Source: Anaerolineae bacterium (lineage in GTDB: Bacteria; Chloroflexota; Anaerolineae; JAAYZQ01). Taken from it: 12,949 bases of DNA. Below the pieces are notes generated by a model. It was not told the DNA's origin, searched no databases, and was given only the letters and a program-made list of their open reading frames with translations. Positions 6,352 through 12,949 of the stretch are shown here, in pieces. Positions within the stretch are counted from its first letter, which is position 1. Each line of letters starts with the position of its first letter. The stretch is taken from positions 1 to 12,949 of the forward strand of contig JAFGOG010000380.1 in assembly GCA_016926595.1 (NCBI GenBank). The letters are read 5' to 3'. A program made the position numbers and the translations under genes.

Positions 6352-6435
6352 CTTGGTGGGCTACAGGGTGTGGCCTGCGGTTGGCCTATGCTACGGCGGC
6401 CGGGTTAGTGGGGCCAGCCCTCGCGGCCGGACGAC
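6352..6435 (+). other. rpmH-rnpA spacer, GC-rich with possible hairpin
   Basis: 84 nt with no gene. GGGTT (6402-6406) can pair with AGCCC (6416-6420, including a G-U pair), extended by GGCC arms at 6398-6401 and 6425-6428 across a small bulge. There is no clear Shine-Dalgarno sequence before the rnpA ATG at 6436. A stop codon at 6406-6408 closes the rnpA frame upstream, so rnpA cannot start earlier. Confidence 0.4.
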
Positions 6436-6783
6436 ATGCGCGCCAAGCTGCGTCTGCGGTCGAATGCCGATTTTCAGCGCATTCGTCGTGAGGGACACAC
6501 CCTGGTTCACCCTTTGTTAGTGCTGTCAACCCTGTCGAATAGCCTGCCGTATAGCCGTTTTGGCTTTGTGGTGGGTCGCCGGTTGGGCAAAGCGGCTGAG
6601 CGAAACCGGCTCAAGCGGCGGATGCGCGAAGCGGTGCGGGTAAGGATCAGGGATGGACAGGTTGTTGCGGGATGGGATGTGGTACTGGTGGCCCGGCATC
6701 CACTGCGGGCGGCATCTTTTCGGCAGATCGATCAGGCTGTCGATCTGCTGCTTTGCCGCGCGGGCTTGAGCGGATCGTCGTGA
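6436..6783 (+). CDS. rnpA: Ribonuclease P protein component
   Basis: 115 residues, typical for RnpA, the basic protein subunit that helps the RNase P RNA cut the 5' leader from pre-tRNA. The family signature is present: [13 protein letters not shown] near residues 8-20, [20 protein letters not shown] in the centre with the RNR motif at R56-N57-R58, and a last strand [10 protein letters not shown]. It follows rpmH, the near-universal partner, and shares a GTGA overlap with yidD. The start ATG 6436 is the only one possible, because an in-frame stop lies at 6406-6408 and there is no start codon between. No strong ribosome site is visible. Confidence 0.95.
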   Translation: MRAKLRLRSNADFQRIRREGHTLVHPLLVLSTLSNSLPYSRFGFVVGRRLGKAAERNRLKRRMREAVRVRIRDGQVVAGWDVVLVARHPLRAASFRQIDQAVDLLLCRAGLSGSS

Positions 6784-6989
6784 AATACATTCTCATGGGG
6801 TTTATCCGCCTGTATCAAATGACGATTTCGAGGGCGCTGCCTCCCAGTTGCCGTTTCTATCCCTCCTGTTCCCATTACGGGTATGAAGCTGTCGCAAAGT
6901 ATGGCGCCATCAGGGGTGGTTGGTTGGCCCTGAAGCGGCTGGCGCGCTGCCAACCTTTCAACCCTGGGGGATACGATCCGGTCCCCTGA
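6780..6989 (+). CDS. yidD: Membrane protein insertion efficiency factor YidD
   Basis: 69 residues from GTG 6780, which overlaps the rnpA stop as GTGA. The translation begins (V/M)[19 protein letters not shown] and has the family hallmarks [31 protein letters not shown] and the ending YDPVP. YidD is a small membrane-associated protein thought to help YidC-dependent insertion of membrane proteins. Position directly after rnpA is conserved in bacteria. The GTG start keeps the lysine-containing N-terminus common in the family; ATG 6795 would cut off five residues. Three conserved cysteines are present. Confidence 0.93.
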   Translation: MKYILMGFIRLYQMTISRALPPSCRFYPSCSHYGYEAVAKYGAIRGGWLALKRLARCQPFNPGGYDPVP

Positions 6990-7022
6990 CGCGTATAGGG
7001 ATGTGTGTTATCTTGGCGTCTC

Positions 7023-7029
7023 AAGGAGG
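7023..7029 (+). promoter_or_regulatory. Ribosome binding site that decides a TTG start for the propeller lipoprotein
   Basis: AAGGAGG, a full match to the anti-Shine-Dalgarno core, lies 7 nt before TTG 7037. The competing ATG 7055 has only the weaker AGAGG (7043-7047). Confidence 0.7.
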
Positions 7030-7036
7030 CTGTAAT

Positions 7037-8173
7037 TTGATCAGAGGTAGGCGTATGTGGGGAGCAGCCGTGGCGCTGCTCTTGTTGGGTTCTCTCTTGT
7101 CGGCGTGCGGCACTGCGCCGCTGCCACAGAACTGGCCTGGCCTGACAGTGGTCGACGGGGTAGTGTATGCCATCAGCGGCTTGCCCCAAAAAGTCTATAT
7201 GCTGGATGCCGAAACCGGCGTGCAAAAGGCCATGTTCATGCCCACAGGCGAGTTTCGGGGCCAGACCTTCTATTGGAGTCCGGTGACCGTCCACGACGAG
7301 ACGGCCTATGTCGGCTTTGCTTCACCGCAGGACAAATTCGCCGGCCTGTTTGCCTTCGATCCGGTGACCGGTCAGGAGCTGTGGCGCGTAGCAGCCGATG
7401 ATCTGATCCTGGCTGCGCCGGCTTTTTCCGATGGCGTCGTCTATTTTGGGACGTCGAGCGGCCAGGTATACGCCGTGGACACGGCAACGCGCGCCGTCAA
7501 GCCTGGCTGGTCGTTCCAGGCCGAGCAGTCGATCTGGGGCTCGCCGTTGGTCATCGGGAACCGCGTTTACGTTCCGGCGATGGACCATCACCTTTACTGC
7601 CTCGATGCTCAAACCGGCCAGGAGGTATGGAGTTTCAAGGCAGGCGGGGCGCTGGCTGCCCAGCCCAGCCCGAACGACGGCACGCTGTACCTGGGGGCTT
7701 TTGACGGGCGAGTGTATGCCGTCGAGGCCGGTTCGGGACAGCAGGTAACGGGCTTTGATTTCCAGGCCGAAAACTGGATCTGGTCTGAAGTGCTGGTAGC
7801 AGAGGATCGGCTGTACGTATCGTCGCTCGACGGCAAGGTCTATGCGTTGGACGCCGCGACGGGACAGGCGCTGCCCGGCTATCCGTATTCGACCGAAGCG
7901 ACCGACTATGTCCGGGGGGCGCCAGTTCAGATCGGCGAGCTGGTTGTCGTCGCCACCGCAAATGGCCGGGTGGTGGCTCTCAATGGCCAATCGGGCCAGC
8001 CGGTGGGATCGCCGTGGATCAGCCCTACGCAAGGGCTCAGCATTTTGACCACGCCGGTCATTTGGGGCGAGCAGGTATACGTCATCCTGTCGAATGGCCA
8101 GGTACAGGCCTTTCAAGTGCTTAACGGGCTTTTGGCTCCTGCGTGGTCCTTCTCGCCGCCGGTGTCACAGTAG
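7037..8173 (+). CDS. PQQ-repeat beta-propeller lipoprotein (BamB-like fold)
   Basis: 378 residues from TTG 7037. This start gives a charged N-region (IRGRR), a hydrophobic core and the lipobox L-S-A-C with C24 as lipid anchor, so it is exported and tethered to the membrane. The mature part carries about seven repeats ending in a turn such as VYMLDAETG, LFAFDPVTGQELW, LYCLDAQTGQEVWSF, VYALDAATGQ and VVALNGQSGQ, the pattern of PQQ-like (quinoprotein/BamB) propeller blades. There is no evidence that a PQQ cofactor is bound. In proteobacteria BamB serves outer-membrane protein assembly; here the gene lies between yidD and yidC, so a link to membrane-protein biogenesis is possible but rests on location only. 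ATG 7055 is an alternative start. Confidence 0.87.
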   Translation: MIRGRRMWGAAVALLLLGSLLSACGTAPLPQNWPGLTVVDGVVYAISGLPQKVYMLDAETGVQKAMFMPTGEFRGQTFYWSPVTVHDETAYVGFASPQDKFAGLFAFDPVTGQELWRVAADDLILAAPAFSDGVVYFGTSSGQVYAVDTATRAVKPGWSFQAEQSIWGSPLVIGNRVYVPAMDHHLYCLDAQTGQEVWSFKAGGALAAQPSPNDGTLYLGAFDGRVYAVEAGSGQQVTGFDFQAENWIWSEVLVAEDRLYVSSLDGKVYALDAATGQALPGYPYSTEATDYVRGAPVQIGELVVVATANGRVVALNGQSGQPVGSPWISPTQGLSILTTPVIWGEQVYVILSNGQVQAFQVLNGLLAPAWSFSPPVSQ

Positions 8174-8186
8174 ACCAATAGCTTTC

Positions 8187-8239
8187 AGCCGTCAGCTAGC
8201 AGCAGGCAGTCAACGGCCGATCGTGCATGGCTGACGGCT
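8187..8239. repeat. 10-bp perfect inverted repeat upstream of yidC
   Basis: AGCCGTCAGC (8187-8196) and GCTGACGGCT (8230-8239) pair perfectly around a 33-nt loop in the 82-nt gap before yidC. The right arm ends 4 nt before the yidC Shine-Dalgarno, and a T-rich stretch follows at 8250-8257. It could be an attenuator, an mRNA-stability hairpin or a dispersed repeat. Confidence 0.55.
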
Positions 8240-8243
8240 CAGT

Positions 8244-8249
8244 GGGAGG
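8244..8249 (+). promoter_or_regulatory. Ribosome binding site that supports the yidC TTG start
   Basis: GGGAGG lies 6 nt before TTG 8256. The next in-frame ATG (8298) would remove the conserved amphipathic N-terminus. Confidence 0.7.
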
Positions 8250-8255
8250 TTTTCT

Positions 8256-9188
8256 TTGGGTATTGGAGACATTTTCAACACGTTCTTCCTCCAGCCAATG
8301 CTCAATGCGCTGTTGTGGCTGTACAGCGTAGTGGGCAACCAGTTTTGGCTGGCGATCATTATCTTTACCGTCCTGATCCGGGTATTGATGACGCCGCTGA
8401 TGCTGCCTCAGCAGCGTCAGGCTAAAAAGATGCAGGATCTCCAGCCCCAGCTCAAGGAGCTGCAGAAAAAGTATGGCAAGGACCGGGAGCGGATGGCTCA
8501 GGAGCAGATGAAGCTGTACCGCGAGGCGGGCGCCAGCCCGCTCGGCGGTTGTCTGCCAATGCTCATCCAGTTCCCGATCTGGATTGGCCTGTGGCAGTCG
8601 ATTAATCAGGCGCTCGGCCATCAGCCGTTGCAGCTCCTTGGCCTATCGCAGAACATGTACGGGCCGCTGCGGCAGATGATCTCGGCAGACGTGCCCCTCA
8701 ACCGTTTTTTCCTGGGCATGGACCTCAGTGTGGAGCCGAGCGTGCTGGGCGGCCTGACCTACTTGCTGCCTGTCCTGGTAGCCTTTACCATGTGGCTGCA
8801 GAGCAAGATGGCCACGCCGGCAGGCGGAGACCCGCAAATGGCTTCGATGAACCAGAGCATGACGGTTATGATGCCGGTGATGTTCGGTTTTTTCAGCCTG
8901 AATTTCTCAACCGGCCTGTCCCTGTACTTTGTCGTGTCCAACGTCATCGGCATCATCACCCAGGGCTTTATCTCGGGCTGGAAGGGACTGCTCTTTTGGA
9001 AAGGTATGCGCCTGGGAGGTCTATTGGGTGGCCCCCGGCCTGCCCAATCCTCCGAGGGGGATTCCCCTTCTCGGGCCGGCCGTGGGGAGACGAGCAGCGC
9101 AGGCGCCGCCTCAGATGCAGCAGAAGGCAAGGTGGGAGGAACCCAAAGTGGAACCCAGAGGAAGAAGAAGCGTCGTCGCAAGCGGTAA
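8256..9188 (+). CDS. yidC: Membrane protein insertase YidC (short, Oxa1-like form)
   Basis: 310 residues. YidC inserts and folds membrane proteins, alone or with SecYEG. The protein begins with an amphipathic helix and TM1 (about 27-48) carrying the groove arginine R42 in FTVLIRVLMTPL. A cytoplasmic coiled-coil hairpin follows (PQQRQAKKMQDLQPQLKELQ, 51-70 and on), then PLGGCLPMLIQFPIWIGLW (TM2), YLLPVLVAFTMWLQS (about 169-183), and two further segments at about 202-242. There is no large periplasmic domain, as expected outside Gram-negative bacteria. The tail is Gly/Ser-rich and ends in a very basic QRKKKRRRKR, likely to touch the ribosome. It overlaps jag by 41 nt. Confidence 0.95.
   Translation: MGIGDIFNTFFLQPMLNALLWLYSVVGNQFWLAIIIFTVLIRVLMTPLMLPQQRQAKKMQDLQPQLKELQKKYGKDRERMAQEQMKLYREAGASPLGGCLPMLIQFPIWIGLWQSINQALGHQPLQLLGLSQNMYGPLRQMISADVPLNRFFLGMDLSVEPSVLGGLTYLLPVLVAFTMWLQSKMATPAGGDPQMASMNQSMTVMMPVMFGFFSLNFSTGLSLYFVVSNVIGIITQGFISGWKGLLFWKGMRLGGLLGGPRPAQSSEGDSPSRAGRGETSSAGAASDAAEGKVGGTQSGTQRKKKRRRKR
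9134..9140 (+). promoter_or_regulatory. Ribosome binding site inside yidC that decides the jag start
   Basis: GGGAGGA lies 7 nt before GTG 9148 and within the yidC coding sequence. It sets the jag start ahead of the upstream in-frame ATG at 9115. Confidence 0.7.
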
Positions 9189-9996
9189 AACAGTCGAAGA
9201 CGCCATTGTCAACGGCCTGACCATGCTTGGCGCCCGGCGTGACCAGGTGGATATTGAGGTATTGCACCCAGGCAGCAGGGGGTTGCTGGGGATTGGCGCT
9301 GAAAACGCCCGGGTGCAGCTTGTGGTCAAAGCTCCGCCGCTGGCGAGCGCTCAATCGCCGCGCCAAGCGCCGGTTGAGCGCTCGCCAGCTCCTGAATCGG
9401 CAGGTGGACACGCGGCGCCTGAGCCTGAGGCGCCGGAGCGGGTGGCGCCTAAAGTTGTGACGCCTGAACCACTCGCGGCGACTCGCGCGGCGCCTGAAAG
9501 CGCAACCTCTGACGTGCCCAGCGCAGAGGCCGGGCAGGTGGGCCGCGAGATCCTCGCCGACCTGCTCACGCGTATGGGCTTTCAGGTGAAGGTCGAGGCG
9601 ACGATCAGGCGCGATCTGGGCGACGAGGGCCAACCGCCGCCGCTAGTGCTGAACATAAGGGGAGAGGATCTGGGCATCTTGATCGGCCGTCGCGGGGAGA
9701 CCCTGAGCGATCTGCAATACCTGGTTCGCCTTATAGTCAGCCATCGGATGAAACACTGGACAGACTTGGTCGTGGATGTGGAAAGCTATCGATCGCGGCG
9801 GCGCCGTGCTCTGGAAAGCCTGGCGACTCGCGTCGCCGAACGGGTGGCAGCCAGCGGCAGATTGCAAGCCCTCGAGCCGATGCCTGCTTATGAGCGGCGG
9901 GTGGTGCATGTGACCTTGCGTAACCATCCCCTGGTCACGACTCAGAGCGTGGGTGTGGGTGAGAAACGAAAAGTGACGATCGTTCCCAGAAAGTGA
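9148..9996 (+). CDS. jag: Jag/KhpB RNA-binding protein (Jag-N, KH, R3H)
   Basis: 282 residues from GTG 9148. Domains in order: Jag_N at about residues 10-56 (SGKTVEDAIVNGLTMLG, then GSRGLLGIGAENARV); an Ala/Pro/Glu-rich flexible linker at about 62-130; a KH domain with the GxxG loop G180-R-R-G183 in LGILIGRRGETLSDLQYLV; and a C-terminal R3H domain with R250xxxH254 in YERRVVHVTL, ending KRKVTIVPRK. Jag/KhpB proteins bind RNA in the cytoplasm and, with KhpA, influence cell division and envelope synthesis in Gram-positive bacteria. The yidC-jag pairing is conserved. The 41-nt overlap with yidC indicates translational coupling. The linker DNA holds a 16-bp perfect inverted repeat and several GGCGCCTGA-like units. 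Confidence 0.95.
   Translation: MEPRGRRSVVASGKTVEDAIVNGLTMLGARRDQVDIEVLHPGSRGLLGIGAENARVQLVVKAPPLASAQSPRQAPVERSPAPESAGGHAAPEPEAPERVAPKVVTPEPLAATRAAPESATSDVPSAEAGQVGREILADLLTRMGFQVKVEATIRRDLGDEGQPPPLVLNIRGEDLGILIGRRGETLSDLQYLVRLIVSHRMKHWTDLVVDVESYRSRRRRALESLATRVAERVAASGRLQALEPMPAYERRVVHVTLRNHPLVTTQSVGVGEKRKVTIVPRK
9339..9389. repeat. 16-bp perfect inverted repeat inside the jag linker
   Basis: GCTGGCGAGCGCTCAA (9339-9354) and TTGAGCGCTCGCCAGC (9374-9389) are exact inverted copies around a 19-nt loop. They are in frame and encode part of the Pro/Ala-rich linker. Each arm also contains the self-complementary GAGCGCTC. Confidence 0.85.
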
Positions 9997-10031
9997 TGAC
10001 CAGCGATAGACTGGGCTGATGGCAGGTCGCG

Positions 10032-11333
10032 TTGAAGCGTAGCTGGATCGTTATTGTAGTCTGGATCATAGCTGGCGCCGGAGCCATTGGTACAGGCCGC
10101 GAGCTTTTCTACAATCTGTGGTATCTGCTGACGGCGCTCATTGTCTTCTGCTACGTGTGGGCCTGGATTTCGATCCGTTGGGTCGATGTCCAGCGCCACA
10201 CCCACTCGAATCGCTCGCAGGTGGGCAAGATGGCAGAGGAGCATTTCGTGGTCACCAACCGGAGCCTATTCCCCAAGCTGTGGCTGGAAGTGCGAGATCG
10301 TTCAACCCTACCCGAGCACGCAGCCAGCAAGGTGGTCGATTCGCTGGGATCGCGCCAGGCTCGGACCTGGAGCGTCAAGACCCGTTGCCGGCAGCGTGGC
10401 CGCTTTCTTCTCGGGCCGATCAGCCTGACCAGCGGCGACCCCTTTGGACTGTTCACCATGCAGCGCCAGCTCGATCACCTGGTTGAGACATCCTTTATCG
10501 TGTACCCAGCTACCGTCGACCTGCCATTTTTTGCGCCCATGGTGGGACCGCTTTCTGGAGGCGGTACACTGCGACGACGGACCCATTATGTTACTACTAA
10601 TGTGTCTGGGGTCCGGGAGTATGCGTCGGGTGACAGCTTTAATCGTATCCATTGGCCGTCTACCGCGCGGACAGGCCGGCTCATGTCCAAAGAGTTCGAG
10701 CTGGACCCCACGGCCGACGTCTGGCTCTTTCTCGATCTCGATCGCGCTGCTCATTTGGAATTGATCTGGGCCGAACCCGAAGGCCGCGCCGAGCTGCTGC
10801 TGCCGTGGGAGCGTCCGTCCAAGCTTCGCTTGGCGCCATCCTCGTTGGAATATGCGGTGACGATCGGGGCCTCCTTGACCAAGCATTTCATCGCCCGTGA
10901 TCAGGCGGTGGGCTTTATCGGTTACAGCCGGCACCGGGAAGTGATCCCCGCTGACCGAGGGGAGCGGCAGTTGACCAAGATCCTGGAGTTGTTGGCCGTG
11001 ATCAGCGCCGAGGGCCGCATACCGATCGGCGAGGTCGTGGCAGCGGAGGGTGCTCACCTGGGACGCAACACGACGATCGTCATCGTCACGGCGACGGATC
11101 GTGATTACTGGGTCTCGGCGGCCTACGAGCTAAACCGGCGGGGTGTCAACGTGGTAGCGATCGTCCTCGAATCGCAAAGCTTTGGCAGCTCGATCAGTAA
11201 CGAAGCGATGGCTGCGCAGTTGGCTGCTACCGGTGTTCTGACCTATATAGTCCGGGAGGGCGATGATCTGATCCAGACGTTGTCTACTCCTTATGGCCAC
11301 GTTGGCGCCCGGGTCAAGTATCAGGTGCAATAG
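10032..11333 (+). CDS. DUF58-domain membrane protein
   Basis: 433 residues from TTG 10032, with a moderate GGCAGG (10021-10026) upstream; no ATG lies near. Two hydrophobic segments at about 5-20 and 29-49 anchor the N-terminus. The DUF58 core signature is clear: [20 protein letters not shown] (Y197-W208 is the centre), followed by [10 protein letters not shown]. The following von Willebrand A-like region begins [12 protein letters not shown]. The metal-site motif DxSxS is D235-L-D237-R-A239 here, so a working MIDAS is unlikely. DUF58 proteins usually stand next to a MoxR ATPase and a transglutaminase protein; neither is in the window. The gene lies 35 nt after jag and 6 nt before mnmE, so it is in the operon, but its role is unknown. 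Confidence 0.88.
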   Translation: MKRSWIVIVVWIIAGAGAIGTGRELFYNLWYLLTALIVFCYVWAWISIRWVDVQRHTHSNRSQVGKMAEEHFVVTNRSLFPKLWLEVRDRSTLPEHAASKVVDSLGSRQARTWSVKTRCRQRGRFLLGPISLTSGDPFGLFTMQRQLDHLVETSFIVYPATVDLPFFAPMVGPLSGGGTLRRRTHYVTTNVSGVREYASGDSFNRIHWPSTARTGRLMSKEFELDPTADVWLFLDLDRAAHLELIWAEPEGRAELLLPWERPSKLRLAPSSLEYAVTIGASLTKHFIARDQAVGFIGYSRHREVIPADRGERQLTKILELLAVISAEGRIPIGEVVAAEGAHLGRNTTIVIVTATDRDYWVSAAYELNRRGVNVVAIVLESQSFGSSISNEAMAAQLAATGVLTYIVREGDDLIQTLSTPYGHVGARVKYQVQ

Positions 11334-11339
11334 AGCTCT

Positions 11340-12731
11340 ATGGTCAGCCTCGACGATACCATCGCCGCCATCTCGACGCCCATCGGTGAGGGGGGCATTG
11401 GCATTGTCCGGTTGAGTGGGCCACAGGCGCTGGCTATCCTGCGGCGCCTGTTCAGCCTTGGCCCACTGCAGCGTCCGGATGCTGGCGCCTGCAATTTCGA
11501 GCCCCATCATTTGCATTATGGTCATATCACAGACCCCGCCACGGGCGAGGTTGTCGATGAGGTTCTGGCGGTGCACATGCCTTCGCCGCGCACCTACACC
11601 CGCCAGGATGTGGTAGAGGTCGATGCCCACGGTGGGATCGTGGCCATCCGGCGTATCCTGGCCCTCTGCCTGGAAGGCGGCGCTCGGTTGGCGGAACCGG
11701 GCGAGTTTACGCTCCGTGCCTTTCTGAACGGGCGGATCGACTTGGCCCAGGCTGAGGCGGTTCTGGACGTGGTGCAGGCCAAGACCGATCGGGCGCTCCA
11801 AACTGCGGTAGGGCAGTTGGCGGGACATCTTTCGGAGCGGGTGAAGTCGGTGCGGGCCTTGCTGCTAGACGTCCTGGCGCACGTCGAGGCCGGCATCGAC
11901 TTTTCGGAGGATGAGCTTCCTGTCCGGGACATCGCCGCAGACCTTGACCAGGCTGCGGGCGCGCTGCAGGACCTGTTGTCCAGCGCCGACCGCGGCATCA
12001 TCTATCGGCAGGGGGTTCGCGCCGCGATCGTCGGGCGGCCCAACGTAGGCAAGTCGAGCCTGTTGAACTGCTTGCTGCGTACCAGCCGGGCTATCGTGAC
12101 CGACATTCCAGGCACCACCCGTGATACACTGGAAGAGACGCTGAATTTAAAGGGGGTGCCGGTTGTCCTGGTCGACACGGCCGGTATCGCCGTCGCGACA
12201 TACGATCCGATCGAGCGGCTGGGCATCGAGCGCAGCCGCCAGGCGCTGGACCAGGCTGACCTGGCCGTGTTAGTGCAGGACGCCAGTGAGCCGCCGACCA
12301 ATGCCGACCGGGCCATCGCCGATCTGATCGGCTCCAAGCCGGCGATCGTGGCCTTGAACAAGATAGACCTGGTACAGGCCGGTGAGGATGCAAACCTGGC
12401 GCCCATTCTCGCCGCGCCGGCCGTTCCTGTTTCAGCGCTGACCGGTCGGGGGATAGACGCTTTGGAGGAAGCGATTATAGAGACGGTGCTGTCAGGGCAG
12501 GTCATGGCTTCTGATGTGCCGGTGGTGAGCAACCCTCGTCACAAAGAGAGGCTCAGCCGGGCGCTTGAGCATGTGGGGGCGGCCCTTGCGGCTGCCCAGG
12601 ACGGACTGACTGCTGACCTGGTGGCGATTGACCTGGCGGCGGCCGTCCATGCCCTGGGTCAAGTCACAGGGCAGACTACCAGTGACGATCTGCTGGAAAA
12701 CATTTTTAGCCGTTTCTGTGTTGGAAAGTGA
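11340..12731 (+). CDS. mnmE: tRNA uridine-5-carboxymethylaminomethyl(34) synthesis GTPase MnmE
   Basis: 463 residues, the usual length. With MnmG, MnmE builds the (carboxymethyl)aminomethyl group on wobble U34 of tRNAs from methylene-tetrahydrofolate. The N-terminal folate domain (about 3-121) opens [20 protein letters not shown]. The GTPase domain (about 225-378) has G1 GRPNVGKS (232-239), G2 TTRD (259-262), G3 DTAG (279-282) and G4 NKID (340-343). The protein ends in the catalytic C-V-G-K (460-463). It begins 6 nt after the DUF58 stop; the ribosome site is weak (AGGTG region near 11323). mnmG is not in the window. A lipoprotein gene starts on the last base of the stop codon. Confidence 0.97.
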   Translation: MVSLDDTIAAISTPIGEGGIGIVRLSGPQALAILRRLFSLGPLQRPDAGACNFEPHHLHYGHITDPATGEVVDEVLAVHMPSPRTYTRQDVVEVDAHGGIVAIRRILALCLEGGARLAEPGEFTLRAFLNGRIDLAQAEAVLDVVQAKTDRALQTAVGQLAGHLSERVKSVRALLLDVLAHVEAGIDFSEDELPVRDIAADLDQAAGALQDLLSSADRGIIYRQGVRAAIVGRPNVGKSSLLNCLLRTSRAIVTDIPGTTRDTLEETLNLKGVPVVLVDTAGIAVATYDPIERLGIERSRQALDQADLAVLVQDASEPPTNADRAIADLIGSKPAIVALNKIDLVQAGEDANLAPILAAPAVPVSALTGRGIDALEEAIIETVLSGQVMASDVPVVSNPRHKERLSRALEHVGAALAAAQDGLTADLVAIDLAAAVHALGQVTGQTTSDDLLENIFSRFCVGK

Positions 12732-12949
12732 TGGGCATGGCTCGGAGATCATACCGTTCGTCGACCAGGCCCTCGTCCAGGGGGCTTGTGGCTTGCTGCT
12801 TGCTGCTCATATTGAGCATGCTGGCGTCGTGCGGCGGCAGCCCGACGCCGACTGAGGTTGCTGCGGTTTCTGACCAGACGGTCGTCGCCAGCCCGACTGC
12901 CGCAATGTCGCCTACCCCGTCCAACACGCCCAGCCCTCGTCCAACAGCC
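12731..12949 (+). CDS. N-terminus of a lipoprotein (3' partial)
   Basis: The frame opens at ATG 12731, sharing one base with the mnmE stop (TGATG), and stays open to the window end, giving 73 residues. They form an Arg-rich N-region (MARRSYRSSTRP), a hydrophobic core (LVACCLLLILSML) and the lipobox L31-A-S-C34. A Pro/Thr/Ser-rich stretch follows (SPTPSNTPSPRP), which looks like a flexible spacer between lipid anchor and an extracellular domain. The domain itself lies outside the window, so no function can be given. ATG 12737 is an alternative start with better spacing from GGAAAG (12723-12728). Coupling to mnmE translation is likely. Confidence 0.75.
   Translation, partial: MGMARRSYRSSTRPSSRGLVACCLLLILSMLASCGGSPTPTEVAAVSDQTVVASPTAAMSPTPSNTPSPRPTA

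Noticed and set aside
5808..6491. 227-aa open frame on the + strand covering rpmH
   Set aside because: It runs through the terminator and the rpmH promoter and has no family features; rpmH in another frame explains the region.
7322..8116. 264-aa open frame on the - strand
   Set aside because: It is fully antisense to the propeller lipoprotein, with no domain signature; long antisense frames are expected in GC-rich coding DNA.
8968..9633. 221-aa open frame on the - strand across yidC and jag
   Set aside because: It is an Arg/His-rich shadow frame opposite two well-supported genes.

Overview
The window is 12.9 kb of GC-rich bacterial chromosome in which every supported gene lies on the + strand. 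Gene order and the short YidC without a large periplasmic domain suggest a monoderm-type bacterium. The overall style points most to the Chloroflexota (Anaerolineae/Caldilineae-like): long helical-repeat regulators, tandem GNATs, DinB-type proteins, an alpha/alpha-toroid protein of the kind often mislabelled NifH, and GTTGGACG-type intergenic repeats. No rRNA or tRNA is present, so the taxon is an inference.

Region A (1-3641) is a tight accessory cluster. It holds the tail of a helical-repeat protein running in from the left edge, a tandem GNAT acetyltransferase, a DinB/DfsB-like four-helix protein, an alpha/alpha-toroid (prenyltransferase/squalene-cyclase-fold) protein and a nucleotidyltransferase-fold protein that has lost one catalytic aspartate. 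The first three are joined by 4-nt or slightly longer overlaps and the last two by a 3-nt gap, so they look co-transcribed and partly translationally coupled. The set reads like small-molecule modification or resistance-type functions, but no substrate can be named.

Region B (3642-6129) holds two single-gene units. A strong extended -10 promoter (3672-3700) drives an M24B aminopeptidase (Xaa-Pro type) behind an unusually long leader of about 140 nt that can fold into competing helices and a possible pseudoknot. A second extended -10 promoter (4967-4995) drives an unrecognised protein with two membrane segments, which ends at a perfect 12-bp rho-independent terminator.

Region C (6130-12949) is the classic rpmH-rnpA-yidD-yidC-jag-mnmE cluster: ribosomal protein L34, RNase P protein, YidD, the YidC insertase, the Jag/KhpB RNA-binding protein and the MnmE tRNA-modification GTPase. 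It starts from a near-consensus promoter (TTGCAG-17-TATAAT). It carries two insertions relative to the usual order: a beta-propeller lipoprotein between yidD and yidC, and a DUF58 membrane protein between jag and mnmE. A further lipoprotein gene begins at the mnmE stop codon and runs off the right edge. Five consecutive genes (yidD to DUF58) appear to start at GTG or TTG rather than ATG. rpmH (45 aa) is a short gene that is easy to miss.

No mobile element, CRISPR array, integrase or replication origin was found. No entirely new multi-gene system is evident. The most unusual items are the structured leader of the M24 peptidase, the two-TM orphan protein, the degenerate nucleotidyltransferase with its neighbours, the propeller lipoprotein inside the YidC operon, and a 16-bp perfect inverted repeat inside the jag linker.
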